DNA of 64,000 nucleotides, from NCBI GenBank assembly GCA_964491785.1, contig CAZBGS010000001.1:124001-188000 (forward strand), read 5' to 3'. This document shows positions 1-8,767 of the stretch, piece after piece. A program made the position numbers and the translations under genes. Under the pieces are notes generated by a model. It did not search any database. It saw nothing but the letters and a program-made list of their open reading frames with translations, and had not been told where the DNA came from. How positions within the stretch are numbered: the stretch's first letter is position 1; each line of letters opens with the position of its first letter. The stretch is from RZZS01 sp964491785. Lineage in GTDB: Bacteria > Pseudomonadota > Alphaproteobacteria > Micavibrionales > Micavibrionaceae.

Positions 1-1
1 A

Positions 2-883
2 GGTGCTATTTATGTTCTGGGCATCTGTATTACTACAGTGATCGCGACACTGTCCACAGCTCCGTTTTCACTGTATCATTTTCAGCAATTGGCACTTTAC
101 GGTGTGCTGGCCAATTTGCTGGCTGTACCGATCATGAGTTTCCTGATCATGCCGGCGGTTGTGCTTTCTTATATCAGCATTCCGCTGGGGCTTGGGTTTT
201 TGACGCTTCCACTGGCAGGGGCCGGCGTCGAATGGATGAGGGAAATCGCACATTGGACGGCTTCGCTAGAGGGGGCAGTATTATTAGCGCCACACTGGCC
301 GCCGGAAGGTCTCGCGCTTCTGGCGGGCGGAGTATTGTTTTTATTCCTCTGGCAAGGCTATTTGAGGTATGCGGGACTTGCCGCTTTCTTCAGCGGTTTG
401 ATTTTAGTTTACAGTTACAGCCAGCCTGATTTGCTGGTGTCTTCATCCGGCAAGCTTGCGGCATACAAGTCCGGGCATGCTGTATATGCATCGTCAAGAA
501 CATCTGACAGGTACGAGCTTGAGAACTGGGCGCAAATGTACGGGGTGCCAATGGAGAATGTTCGAAAATGGCCGAAAGAGGGGGCCGATGCGCAAGGGGA
601 TATTGTTTGCGGCGAACAAGGATGCCGGCTTGTGCTTAATGGGCGGAAAATCGGCTTTTCTTACGAGCCTTATGCTTTGCTTGAGGATTGCGGGTGGGCG
701 GAAATTCTGGTTTCGCGTCATCCGGTCGATAAAAAGGCTTGCAATTCAACGTATATAATCGATCGCTTTGACTTGTCGCGGAAAGGCGTTCATAGCGTAA
801 CTATTCAAAAGGGGAACATTTTTATATCCAGCGTCGACAATGCAAGAGGAAAGAGGCCATGGCATGGAACCGCTTCGCGCTGA
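2..883 (+). CDS. comEC: ComEC/Rec2-family DNA uptake channel, C-terminal part (5' end outside window)
   Basis: The reading frame is open from base 2, so the start lies left of the window. The visible part begins in hydrophobic helices with the family-like stretch TLSTAPFSLYHFQQLALYG followed by LANLLAVPI, as in the Competence domain of ComEC. About four membrane segments lie in the first 130 residues, followed by a soluble tail of about 150 residues. ComEC proteins form the inner-membrane channel through which single-stranded DNA enters during natural transformation. The soluble tail is much shorter than a full metallo-beta-lactamase domain and shows no HxHxDH motif, so this looks like the shorter alphaproteobacterial form. 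It converges on lexA with a 10-base gap. Competence cannot be inferred from this gene alone. Confidence 0.85.
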   Translation, partial: GAIYVLGICITTVIATLSTAPFSLYHFQQLALYGVLANLLAVPIMSFLIMPAVVLSYISIPLGLGFLTLPLAGAGVEWMREIAHWTASLEGAVLLAPHWPPEGLALLAGGVLFLFLWQGYLRYAGLAAFFSGLILVYSYSQPDLLVSSSGKLAAYKSGHAVYASSRTSDRYELENWAQMYGVPMENVRKWPKEGADAQGDIVCGEQGCRLVLNGRKIGFSYEPYALLEDCGWAEILVSRHPVDKKACNSTYIIDRFDLSRKGVHSVTIQKGNIFISSVDNARGKRPWHGTASR

Positions 884-893
884 GCAGAATACT

Positions 894-1574
894 CTAATGA
901 TATATTCGCAGGAGGCTTACAAGGCGCCCCTGAATTTCAACCTGACCGGGGTCGTAGATCTGTTCCGGGTAGGCGTCGTTTTCAGGTTTAAGTACGATTT
1001 TGCCTTTGCGGCGGTATAGGCGCTTGAGCGTTGCTTCCTGGCCGCCAACGAGGGCGACTACTATCTGGCCATCTTCGGCGGAGCTGCATTTGCGGATAAT
1101 GACAGTGTCGCGGTCGTTGATGCCAGCCTGCACCATCGAGTCGCCGTCCACGGTCAGGGCGTAGTGCTCGCCAGAACCGAGAAATCCGGTAGGCACGTCG
1201 ATAGCCTGACCTTCGTCACGCAATGCTTCTATCGGAGTTCCGGCGGCGATGCGCCCATAGAGAGGAATCGGTTCGTGCATTGACGACGATGCATATACAC
1301 TGTTTATATTTTTTGAATGTTCCGCGATTCTGGAATTGTCTCCGATTGCCGGATGGTAACCTTCGGGAAGTTTTTTTATCTCTAGCGCTCTGGCGCGATG
1401 AGGGAGCCTTTCAAGATATCCTCGTTCGACCAGTCCGGTGATCAGGCGGTGAACGCCCGATTTAGATCTCAGCTCAAGAGCGTCTTTCATCTCATCGAAT
1501 GAAGGGGCAATATCGCCTTCCTTCATTCGTTCGTGAATATAAAGAAGCAAGTCACGTTGCTTTTTTGTGAGCAT
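894..1574 (-). CDS. lexA: LexA repressor (SOS regulon), 226 aa
   Basis: LexA represses DNA-damage genes and cleaves itself when activated by RecA. The N-terminal winged helix-turn-helix occupies about residues 1-65. The C-terminal S24 peptidase domain carries the Ala-Gly cleavage bond at residues 111-112 (GRIAAGTP), the catalytic serine at 146 (DGDSM) and the catalytic lysine at 184 (ATLKRLY), so the protein looks fully functional. The linker around residues 68-100 is longer than in E. coli LexA, as is common in Alphaproteobacteria. The ATG at 1574 is preceded by a GGGAAGGA ribosome site. A good SOS box overlaps its promoter, implying autorepression. trpC lies directly upstream on the same strand. 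Confidence 0.96.
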   Translation of the reverse strand: MLTKKQRDLLLYIHERMKEGDIAPSFDEMKDALELRSKSGVHRLITGLVERGYLERLPHRARALEIKKLPEGYHPAIGDNSRIAEHSKNINSVYASSSMHEPIPLYGRIAAGTPIEALRDEGQAIDVPTGFLGSGEHYALTVDGDSMVQAGINDRDTVIIRKCSSAEDGQIVVALVGGQEATLKRLYRRKGKIVLKPENDAYPEQIYDPGQVEIQGRLVSLLRIYH

Positions 1575-1618
1575 AATGTCCTTCCCGTTAAAAAGGATTC
1601 GATTTGAATCACTATTAT

Positions 1619-1633
1619 GTTCTACTTTAGTTC
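1619..1633 (-). promoter_or_regulatory. SOS box (LexA operator) of lexA
   Basis: A perfect GTTC-N7-GTTC direct repeat, the alphaproteobacterial LexA operator. It lies 45 bases upstream of the lexA start and covers the -10 element and part of the spacer of the lexA promoter. LexA binding here would block RNA polymerase. Read on the lexA strand it is GAAC-N7-GAAC. Confidence 0.9.
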
Positions 1634-1647
1634 ATGAAATGTGTCAA
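1619..1647 (-). promoter_or_regulatory. sigma-70-type promoter of lexA
   Basis: On the minus strand a perfect -35 TTGACA (1647-1642) is followed after 17 bases by a -10 TAGAAC (1624-1619). The -35 overlaps the last codons of trpC, so lexA has its own promoter although it follows the trp genes. Two GANTC methylation sites (1596-1600 and 1606-1610) lie in the leader between the -10 and the start codon. Confidence 0.7.
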
Positions 1648-2435
1648 TTTGTTCCGAGCAGATTGCCTATTGCGCCGACTATATCTTCCTGCGAAACAAG
1701 CGACTCGCCGACCAGATAGGCTACGAAACCCGCGGCCTGAAGCATTTTGATATCTTCATGAGTTTTTATTCCGCTTTCAGCAACCTTGACGATATCGGAC
1801 GGGATAAGCATCGCAAGGTCTCTGGAAGTCTGAAGATCGACTTTCAGAGTTTTCAGGTTGCGGTTATTGACGCCGATCATAGTCGGAGCCAGTTCCATGG
1901 CCCGTTCAAGTTCAAGGACATCGTGAACTTCGACCAGTACATCGATACCGATATGCTGCGCCAGCTGATGTAATTCCATTGCCTGAGAATCACTTAGCGC
2001 CGCCATGATAAGAAGCAGGCAATCAGCGCCCATGGCACGGGATTCGTATACCTGGTACGGATCAATGATAAAATCCTTGCGAAGAACGGGAAGTTTAACT
2101 GCCGCTCGCACCTGCTTCAGATCCTCGTCCATGCCTTTGAAGAACGGGTTATCGGTAAGAACGGAAATGCAGCAGGCTCCGGCAAGTTCATAAATCTGCG
2201 CTATTCTTACCGGGTCAAAATCCTTGCAGATCAGCCCCTTACTTGGAGAAGCTTTCTTGATTTCCGCTATCAGGGCAGGGTGCATTCTGGTTCCATGACC
2301 CCTTATCGCTCTTGAAAAGGGGCGCACGGGATCCGCGGCTCCTGCCATTTGTTCGATCTGGGCCAAAGAAATTATCTGCTTTCTTCCGGCGACATGTTCT
2401 TTTTTATAAGAAATGATTTCTTCAAGTATATTCAT
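1644..2435 (-). CDS. trpC: Indole-3-glycerol phosphate synthase, 263 aa
   Basis: Catalyses ring closure of CdRP to indole-3-glycerol phosphate in tryptophan synthesis. A single TIM-barrel domain of the usual length. Diagnostic segments are AEIKKASPSKG near the N-terminus (catalytic lysines), the phosphate-binding GVNNRNLKTL in the middle, and AESGIKTHEDI with LVGESLV at the end. It is monofunctional, with no PRAI (TrpF) domain fused. Its start overlaps the end of trpD by 14 bases, so the two are translationally coupled in trpG-trpD-trpC. Confidence 0.97.
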   Translation of the reverse strand: MNILEEIISYKKEHVAGRKQIISLAQIEQMAGAADPVRPFSRAIRGHGTRMHPALIAEIKKASPSKGLICKDFDPVRIAQIYELAGACCISVLTDNPFFKGMDEDLKQVRAAVKLPVLRKDFIIDPYQVYESRAMGADCLLLIMAALSDSQAMELHQLAQHIGIDVLVEVHDVLELERAMELAPTMIGVNNRNLKTLKVDLQTSRDLAMLIPSDIVKVAESGIKTHEDIKMLQAAGFVAYLVGESLVSQEDIVGAIGNLLGTN

Positions 2436-3441
2436 GCACTTGCCTTGAATAATTAATGTAGTCGTTCAGCAGATCAAACGCCTGGCCGCTATCTATAGCT
2501 CTCTCGGCTCTGGCGACACCTTTTATCAAATCTTCCTCGGAGCCGTGAACGGCAAGAACAGCAGCGGCATTTGCCACTACCATACTGCGGTAGGCGCAGT
2601 GTTTTCCTTCCAGCACTTCTTTCAGTGCGGCGGCGTTGCAGCCGGCATCGCCACCCTTGATTTCATCGGGGGTTATTTTATCCATACCAAAATTAACAGG
2701 TTCCAAAGTAATCTGCGCGATTTCGCCTCTATCGAGGATGGCGACTTCGGTGGGGGCTGTAAGGGTTATTTCGTCGAGGCCGTCGTGACCGTGAACTATC
2801 CAGGCGCGCTCGCTGCCCAGATTTTTCAGGGCGATAGCAACAGGCATGACCCATTTTCTGTCAAAAACGCCGATAAGCTGCCGCCGGGTTCCGGCCGGAT
2901 TGGCGAGCGGGCCAAGCAGATTGAAAATCGTTCTGAACCCAAGCTGGCGGCGAACCGCGACAACATGCTTCATCGCCGAGTGATGCCTAGGCGCCATGAG
3001 AAAACAAAAATTAAATTGTCTTAAGGCCTGTTCGAGGCGGGCGGCAGGCATTTCAAGATTGACGCCCAGATGTTCCAGAACGTCGGCGGTGCCGGATTTT
3101 GAACTGGAGGCGCGGTTGCCGTGTTTCGCCACCGGAACCCCGCAAGCGGCAGCGACAAAAGCGACAGCTGTAGAGATATTATAAGTGCCCGAGCCGTCGC
3201 CTCCGGTACCGCAGCAATCCACAGCGTCGGCAGGGGCGTGGATACGCAATACTTTTTCCCGCATAATTCTGGCGGCTCCGGCAATTTCACCGGAACACTC
3301 GCCGCGTTGCGAAAGGCCCATCAGGAAAGCGCCGGTCTGAGCCTCTGACGAGCCACCTTCCATGATGATCTTAATGGCTCCGGCCATTTCTTCTTCTGTC
3401 AGGGCAAGGCCTTGCTGGATTTTTTTTAAGTATTCGATCAT
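2422..3441 (-). CDS. trpD: Anthranilate phosphoribosyltransferase, 339 aa
   Basis: Transfers the phosphoribosyl group of PRPP to anthranilate, the second committed step of tryptophan synthesis. The glycine-rich PRPP/pyrophosphate site CCGTGGDGSGTYNIST sits around residues 78-93, followed by the KHGNRASSS and GTADVLE motifs typical of the family. The length is normal and it is not fused to TrpG. It lies 4 bases downstream of trpG and overlaps trpC at its 3' end, so the three genes form one transcription unit. Confidence 0.97.
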   Translation of the reverse strand: MIEYLKKIQQGLALTEEEMAGAIKIIMEGGSSEAQTGAFLMGLSQRGECSGEIAGAARIMREKVLRIHAPADAVDCCGTGGDGSGTYNISTAVAFVAAACGVPVAKHGNRASSSKSGTADVLEHLGVNLEMPAARLEQALRQFNFCFLMAPRHHSAMKHVVAVRRQLGFRTIFNLLGPLANPAGTRRQLIGVFDRKWVMPVAIALKNLGSERAWIVHGHDGLDEITLTAPTEVAILDRGEIAQITLEPVNFGMDKITPDEIKGGDAGCNAAALKEVLEGKHCAYRSMVVANAAAVLAVHGSEEDLIKGVARAERAIDSGQAFDLLNDYINYSRQVHEYT

Positions 3442-3445
3442 GAGC

Positions 3446-4015
3446 TCAGATCAGGTTCAGGAAGTTTTTAAGAATATTATGGCCGTTCTCCGTTGCTATG
3501 CTTTCAGGGTGGAACTGAACTCCGCACACAGGGCGCTCTTTATGGTGCAGGCCCATGATAAGGCCGTCGCCGGTCTCGGCAGTAATATCGAGGCATTCCG
3601 GCAAGGTATCCCGTTCCACTATCAGTGAATGATAGCGGGTTGCGGAAAACGGACTGGGCAGGCCTTTGAAAAGCGAATTGCCGTTGTGATAGATGCTGGA
3701 GATCTTGCCGTGCAACGGAGCCGGGGCGCGGATTACTTTTCCGCCGAAAACCTGCCCCAGAGCCTGATGGCCAAGACAGACTCCAAGCAGAGGCAGGGAG
3801 CGGGCAGTAGCGCGAGCGATCATTTCCAGGCAGATACCTGCATGATCCGGATCGCCAGGGCCAGGAGAAATAACAACGGCATCCGGTTTCAGGTTAATAA
3901 CTTCATCGACAGAGATCCTGTCGTTGCGGTATACAGCAACTTCCTGTCCAAGATCGCCGAAATACTGGACGAGATTAAAAGTGAAACTGTCGTAATTATC
4001 GATTAGCACTATCAT
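3446..4015 (-). CDS. trpG: Anthranilate synthase component II (glutamine amidotransferase), 189 aa
   Basis: Class I glutamine amidotransferase that supplies ammonia to TrpE. The nucleophile is Cys80 in GVCLGHQALG, the oxyanion strand is SPGPGDP at about 50-56, and the catalytic His and Glu are in VQFHPESIAT near residues 169-171. It could also serve p-aminobenzoate synthase, as dual-function TrpG/PabA proteins do. It is first in the trpGDC unit and is separated from trpE by a gene on the opposite strand. Its promoter must therefore lie in the 60 bases between it and that gene. Confidence 0.95.
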   Translation of the reverse strand: MIVLIDNYDSFTFNLVQYFGDLGQEVAVYRNDRISVDEVINLKPDAVVISPGPGDPDHAGICLEMIARATARSLPLLGVCLGHQALGQVFGGKVIRAPAPLHGKISSIYHNGNSLFKGLPSPFSATRYHSLIVERDTLPECLDITAETGDGLIMGLHHKERPVCGVQFHPESIATENGHNILKNFLNLI

Positions 4016-4075
4016 ATATGTTTTATGACCTATGAGCTCGTTGTACGCAACTGTGATTGAGGATAATCTTGATAC

Positions 4076-5278
4076 ATGAATACCGGCCCTTCAGCCCGTG
4101 AGAGGCTAACTTTCCTAGTCATCGGTGTTGCGATCCTCTTGTTTATCGATCAGATAATGCTTAGAGGAACGCGCCCTTATCTTCAATCCTTCCGGGGCAC
4201 AATTCCGGATGCCGGGGAAATGCTGCCCGAAAATAATAAAGATGATATTCCCGAAGAGATTCCTCAAATGCCGGAGGAAGAACTGCCGATGCCTCCACCT
4301 CCACCGTTTGAAGATTACAGTGAGGAGTTTGATGCACCTGCTCCGGAAGACGAGGATATCGATTCACAGGAAGGCCTCGTTCACGATATCGGTTTCAGCG
4401 AGGTAGAGGATTTAAAGTCATCGATACAGTCCATAGATTTCAGTTCGCCTCAATCGCCCGCACCATTTATCAGGTTCATCCCGTCAAGGCCAGATGATAT
4501 CGCCCAGCCGCTTGTCTGGCAGAAGAATGCCGTAAAAGTGCAGGTACCGCAAGGAATGGCCAAAGTCGCAATTGTTCTGGACGATATGGGAGTGAACGAA
4601 CAAATGTCCGATGCGGCAATCGATTTGCAAGGCCCGCTTACCCTTGCCTTTCTTCCCTACGCAAAGAGCGGTCGCAAGCTTAGCCGGAAGGCAAGCTCGC
4701 GTGGTCATGAACTCATGGTGCACATGCCGATGGAGCCTTTGAATTCAAAGCTTGATGCGGGGCCGGATGCTTTGACCACCGCTTTGAGCAAAGAGGCGTT
4801 TCTAAAAATTCTTAAAGACAATCTTGCGGCTTATGAGAATTATGTTGGCATTAACAATCATATGGGAAGCAAACTTACCCAGAATCCGGAAGCCATGGCT
4901 TTGGTGATGGAGGAACTGAGGGCCAGAGGGTTGTTATTCGTCGATTCAGTTACAATAGATAGTTCAGTAGCCGGGAAAACCGCAGCCGCCTTTGGGATTG
5001 CCAATGTCAGCAGGGATGTTTTCCTTGATCATGATTCGAGTTACGAATCGGTAATGGCGAGTCTGCGGAGAGTGGAAAAAGTCGCTCATCAAAAAGGGGT
5101 GGCGGTAGCCATCGGGCATCCGAAAAGGAACACCATTATGGCGCTATATGAATGGTTGCCGACACTGCAGGAGAAAGGCATCGTTCTTGTTCCGGTCAGT
5201 TCGGTGGTCATAACGCCTATGATGAATGGCGCCGTTGTAAACGCGAGTTCTCCAACGCCTCTTCCGCGGCCCGAATGA
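4076..5278 (+). CDS. Divergent polysaccharide deacetylase (YibQ family), catalytically intact copy, 400 aa
   Basis: Predicted envelope carbohydrate deacetylase of the NodB-like fold. One membrane segment (about residues 11-28) anchors it, followed by an acidic, proline-rich linker (about 45-100) and the catalytic domain from about 160. Putative metal ligands are present: the Asp pair at 169-170 (VLDDMG), HMPMEP at 216-221, NNHMGS at 260-265 and a late GHP. It stands alone between trpG and trpE on the opposite strand. Its last 62 bases overlap the end of trpE tail to tail. A second, degenerate family member lies at 12074-13213. The exact substrate in this family is not established. Confidence 0.88.
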   Translation: MNTGPSARERLTFLVIGVAILLFIDQIMLRGTRPYLQSFRGTIPDAGEMLPENNKDDIPEEIPQMPEEELPMPPPPPFEDYSEEFDAPAPEDEDIDSQEGLVHDIGFSEVEDLKSSIQSIDFSSPQSPAPFIRFIPSRPDDIAQPLVWQKNAVKVQVPQGMAKVAIVLDDMGVNEQMSDAAIDLQGPLTLAFLPYAKSGRKLSRKASSRGHELMVHMPMEPLNSKLDAGPDALTTALSKEAFLKILKDNLAAYENYVGINNHMGSKLTQNPEAMALVMEELRARGLLFVDSVTIDSSVAGKTAAAFGIANVSRDVFLDHDSSYESVMASLRRVEKVAHQKGVAVAIGHPKRNTIMALYEWLPTLQEKGIVLVPVSSVVITPMMNGAVVNASSPTPLPRPE

Positions 5279-6743
5279 TCGCCCTGGCTTTATTGCAGCT
5301 TTCCTGATATTCGTTTTCCGGAACGCTGTCGGCGACTATACCGCCGCTGGCCTGCACGATCAGTTTACCGTCTTTGACCAGAGCAGTGCGCAGAGCGATA
5401 CAGGTATCAAGATCGCCTTCTGCCGAAATGTAACCGACGCATCCTGCATAATAGCTGCGCCTTACCGGTTCCAGTTCGTCAATTATTTCCATGGCCCGGA
5501 TTTTAGGCGCTCCGCTGACCGTTCCTGCGGGGAAGCCTGCGAACAGGGCGTCGATTGCATCCAGGTCGTCGCGTAATTCACCTTCGACATTCGAGACTAT
5601 GTGCATGACGTGTGAATAGTATTCGATAATAAACTGTTCGGTTACCTTCATGGTGCCGATCCTGGCGACCCTGCCGACATCGTTTCTGCCGAGATCCACC
5701 AGCATCAGGTGCTCGGCCCTTTCTTTGGGATCGGCCAGAAGATCCCCGGCGAGGAAATTGTCTTCCTGCGCGGTTGAGCCTCTTGGACGTGTTCCGGCTA
5801 TGGGTCTGATTGTAACCTTGCGGTCGCGGACACGAACCATGATCTCGGGGCTGGAGCCGACAAGGGCAAAATCTTCAAGGTTCAGGTGAAAAAGAAACGG
5901 GGACGGATTGACACGCCTCAATGCCCGGTAAAGCTCGAAAGAAGGAAGATCGAATGGGGCAGTAAACCGCTGACCGACTACAGCCTGGAAAATTTCTCCA
6001 GCGCGGATATATTCGACGGTTTTTTCGACCATTTTATGAAAGTCAGATACTTTCATATTTGATTCTACGGGGAGCGGCAGGGCTATCGCCGACTCGCGGT
6101 TATGCTTGCGGATGTCCAGCGCTGTTTCAAGCCGGTCAAATGTATTGTATAGTTTATCGGTAACAACTTTATAGACCTGTCCGGCGGTTAAGCTGCAACT
6201 GGAGGCGTGATCGAATACGTGTATTACCAGCAGAACGGTATGCTTGACGTTATCAAAAATAACCATGACCGTTGGCCGGATCATGATGCTGTCCGGGATG
6301 CCGATGGTGTCTGGATTAGTGTCTGGAATATTCTCAATCAACCTGATCATGTCGTAACCCAGATAGCCGAACAGGCCGGATTTAGCCATCGGGGGCAAAT
6401 TCCGGGGCAAGGCGTCGATCTTACTTGATAAGATAAGCGAGCGCAGTGAAGAAACAGGGGTTTCGGTTGTGCTGCGGTCATTTAAAGTGACTTCGCCTCT
6501 GGTGCATTTCCAGATTATATCAGGGTCAAGGCCAATGGCTGAATACCTGCCAAGAACCTCGCCCCCCTCAACGGATTCCAGCAGGAAGGCGTAAGGCTCG
6601 TTCATGGCAAGTTTCAGGTAAGCCGAAACTGGGGTTTCCATATCGGCTATCACTTCCAGGCAGACGATCTGCGATTTACCCTGATTGAAATTTCTTTCGA
6701 ATTCAACCGGATCAGGCCGTTTCATATCATGTGCGGCCGTCAT
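5217..6743 (-). CDS. trpE: Anthranilate synthase component I, 508 aa
   Basis: Converts chorismate and ammonia to anthranilate. The N-terminal domain holds the tryptophan feedback-site signature LLES (FLLESVEGG, about residue 53), so it is probably feedback inhibited. The C-terminal chorismate-binding domain contains PIAGTRPRG, LVDLGRNDVGR and GTVSGAPKIRAMEIIDELE. Its start overlaps the stop of the upstream foldase gene by 4 bases (ATGA), so expression appears coupled to ppiD rather than to trpGDC. The C-terminal tail (about 20 residues) is encoded in the region shared with the opposing YibQ gene. Confidence 0.97.
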   Translation of the reverse strand: MTAAHDMKRPDPVEFERNFNQGKSQIVCLEVIADMETPVSAYLKLAMNEPYAFLLESVEGGEVLGRYSAIGLDPDIIWKCTRGEVTLNDRSTTETPVSSLRSLILSSKIDALPRNLPPMAKSGLFGYLGYDMIRLIENIPDTNPDTIGIPDSIMIRPTVMVIFDNVKHTVLLVIHVFDHASSCSLTAGQVYKVVTDKLYNTFDRLETALDIRKHNRESAIALPLPVESNMKVSDFHKMVEKTVEYIRAGEIFQAVVGQRFTAPFDLPSFELYRALRRVNPSPFLFHLNLEDFALVGSSPEIMVRVRDRKVTIRPIAGTRPRGSTAQEDNFLAGDLLADPKERAEHLMLVDLGRNDVGRVARIGTMKVTEQFIIEYYSHVMHIVSNVEGELRDDLDAIDALFAGFPAGTVSGAPKIRAMEIIDELEPVRRSYYAGCVGYISAEGDLDTCIALRTALVKDGKLIVQASGGIVADSVPENEYQESCNKARAIIRAAEEALENSRLQRRHSS

Positions 6744-8641
6744 TCTTCGCCCTTGCCGCCATAGGCCCTTTGAAGCAGCTCACGATTAATTTGAACCTTG
6801 TATCTATCGGCAAGGGATCCCAGATAAGCCTGAAGCAGTTCGTTGGGATATATACGGTGCAATGTCTGTATATACAGTTCAAGATCTTTCTCCCCTGGAG
6901 TGGATTTTTCGGGGAAGGATATTTCCCTGATGCGGCCTATCAGCTGTCCTTCGCCGGTTGTGGCATAAGTGAATTCGCCTTCGTCTATTGAAAATAATTT
7001 CATTCGGACATTGGCGTCGAAGATCTTTCCCGGTTCAGCATTGCGTTCGATGGTTATATTGCGAAGTTCATAGCCGCTTTCACGGGATATTTCCTGCATT
7101 GTCGCTCCTTGCTGGAGACGTGTGATAAGCTCATCGGCTTTTCTTGCTACACTTAGCCTTTGTTCGCGCCTCGTCCATTTTTCAGCCAGTTCTTTTTTAA
7201 TTTTTTCAAATTCAGTCCACCTTTTCGGCTGGATTTTATCGGTTCGAACTATGGCAAAGCTGCCGTCTGGAAGTTCCTGGACAGGGGATATATCGCCTTC
7301 CATCTCAGAAAAGGCGGTTTCCAGAATGTTTGCCTTGCCTTCGGCAAATTCGGCCAGAGGGTTCTTTTGATCAGAAGTCTTGCCAGAGGCATCGACATCC
7401 GAAATTTCTATTCTGGTCAGCTGATATTTCTCAATTGCGTCTTCCAGAGTTGCGCCGCCAGCGATCAGGTCGTCCACTTCGCCTGATATTTCGAAAAGCT
7501 GATCTGATAAAAGCATTTGCTCCTGTTCCTTGCGGATTGTGTCTTTTACCTTGTCGAACGGGCTAACGGCTGCGGGGATAACGTCCGTCACTTTGATGAC
7601 ATGCCAGCCGAGAGGGGTTTGGACAGGCTCCGCCGTTGTGCCTTTTTCCAGAGAGAAAGCTATATCGGCGATATCCTTGAAAAGACCTTCTTTTTCAAAA
7701 ACCTCCTCGCCGAGATAATTGTCAGCGGATCCTGTTACTTCGGTCGCTGCGGTTTTAAGCGGCTTGCCAGCAGAGGCTTTTTCGTAAATCTTTCGCGCTA
7801 AGTCCTGTTGATCGACAATGACCTGAGCCAGTTTGCGTTTTTCCGGGGCCGTATAAAGTTCTATATTTTCATTATAGACTCGCTCCAGATCTTCAACAGG
7901 AATTTCTATATTCCCGGCAATAGTCTCGGGTTTAAGGATTGCCAAAGTGATCGTGCGGCGTTCGGGAATAACGTATTCTTCTTTTACAGCTTCGTAGAAA
8001 GTTCTGAGTGTTTCCTCGTCAGGGTTACCGATATTGGCGAAGTCTTTCTCATTTATTTGTATATAGTCGATGATGCGCTTCTCCCGGTCGAATAGATACA
8101 AATCTTCGGCAAGGCCCGCAGGAACGACCTGAGCTCCTGAAGTCAGGGCGCCTCTCAATACCGCGTTTGTCATTTCCTGGCGAATGGAGTTTACGAACTG
8201 CTTTTCGGAAACGCCCTGCGTTGCAAGGACGCGGTCAAGCGCCTGCTGCGGTGTGGTATTTTCATCCAGTATGGGTTCCATGAGTCGTGCTATTCGCCCG
8301 GCGACTTCATCATCTCCGACTTTAATGCCTATGTCGTTCGCAGATCGTGCGAGAAGGCGATCCTGAATTTCGCCGAGCAAAATTTGATCGACATATCCAA
8401 GCTGGTAGGCAAGCTGCGGATCGAGACCTTGGCGACGCAGTATAGTGCGAACGTTCATATCGAACTGGCGCAGGCTTATCGATTCGCCAGATATTTTGGC
8501 AACATCGGTGGATGATACGCCGCGACGGAAGTAACCGCCTACGTCCATCAGCACGAGTCCGCTTACGCCCATAATTAACAGGCCAAAGAAAACAAATTTA
8601 ATAATTTGCGAGTGAGCGCCGCTTCGCATTGCCTGAAGCAT
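6740..8641 (-). CDS. ppiD: PpiD/SurA-like periplasmic peptidyl-prolyl isomerase, membrane anchored, 633 aa
   Basis: A foldase or chaperone for proteins leaving the Sec translocon. A single N-terminal membrane segment (about residues 14-34) is followed by a SurA_N-type chaperone region (about 45-170), a parvulin domain in the middle (LGWHVIKVTDVIPA marks its end) and a second parvulin-like or coiled C-terminal region. I chose the ATG at 8641; a TTG one codon upstream is also possible. It precedes trpE with a 4-base overlap, an arrangement seen in many Alphaproteobacteria. Assignment to PpiD rather than SurA rests on the membrane anchor and length. Confidence 0.87.
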   Translation of the reverse strand: MLQAMRSGAHSQIIKFVFFGLLIMGVSGLVLMDVGGYFRRGVSSTDVAKISGESISLRQFDMNVRTILRRQGLDPQLAYQLGYVDQILLGEIQDRLLARSANDIGIKVGDDEVAGRIARLMEPILDENTTPQQALDRVLATQGVSEKQFVNSIRQEMTNAVLRGALTSGAQVVPAGLAEDLYLFDREKRIIDYIQINEKDFANIGNPDEETLRTFYEAVKEEYVIPERRTITLAILKPETIAGNIEIPVEDLERVYNENIELYTAPEKRKLAQVIVDQQDLARKIYEKASAGKPLKTAATEVTGSADNYLGEEVFEKEGLFKDIADIAFSLEKGTTAEPVQTPLGWHVIKVTDVIPAAVSPFDKVKDTIRKEQEQMLLSDQLFEISGEVDDLIAGGATLEDAIEKYQLTRIEISDVDASGKTSDQKNPLAEFAEGKANILETAFSEMEGDISPVQELPDGSFAIVRTDKIQPKRWTEFEKIKKELAEKWTRREQRLSVARKADELITRLQQGATMQEISRESGYELRNITIERNAEPGKIFDANVRMKLFSIDEGEFTYATTGEGQLIGRIREISFPEKSTPGEKDLELYIQTLHRIYPNELLQAYLGSLADRYKVQINRELLQRAYGGKGEE

Positions 8642-8678
8642 CAATCCAACCTTTTTTCTAGACTTAAACCAAAGGAAA

Positions 8679-8684
8679 TATAAT
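8679..8684 (+). promoter_or_regulatory. Possible -10 element for tpiA-secG-pyrG
   Basis: A perfect TATAAT lies 84 bases upstream of the tpiA start in the divergent ppiD/tpiA gap. No good -35 hexamer is visible at 16-18 bases upstream, so the call is tentative. Confidence 0.35.
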
Positions 8685-8767
8685 GATCTGCTGGATTCAG
8701 GGCAACAGGCGATTGCAATTAACGTCTCATGGCGTTAAACATCATGCAATTGATTATGAGGAAAACT

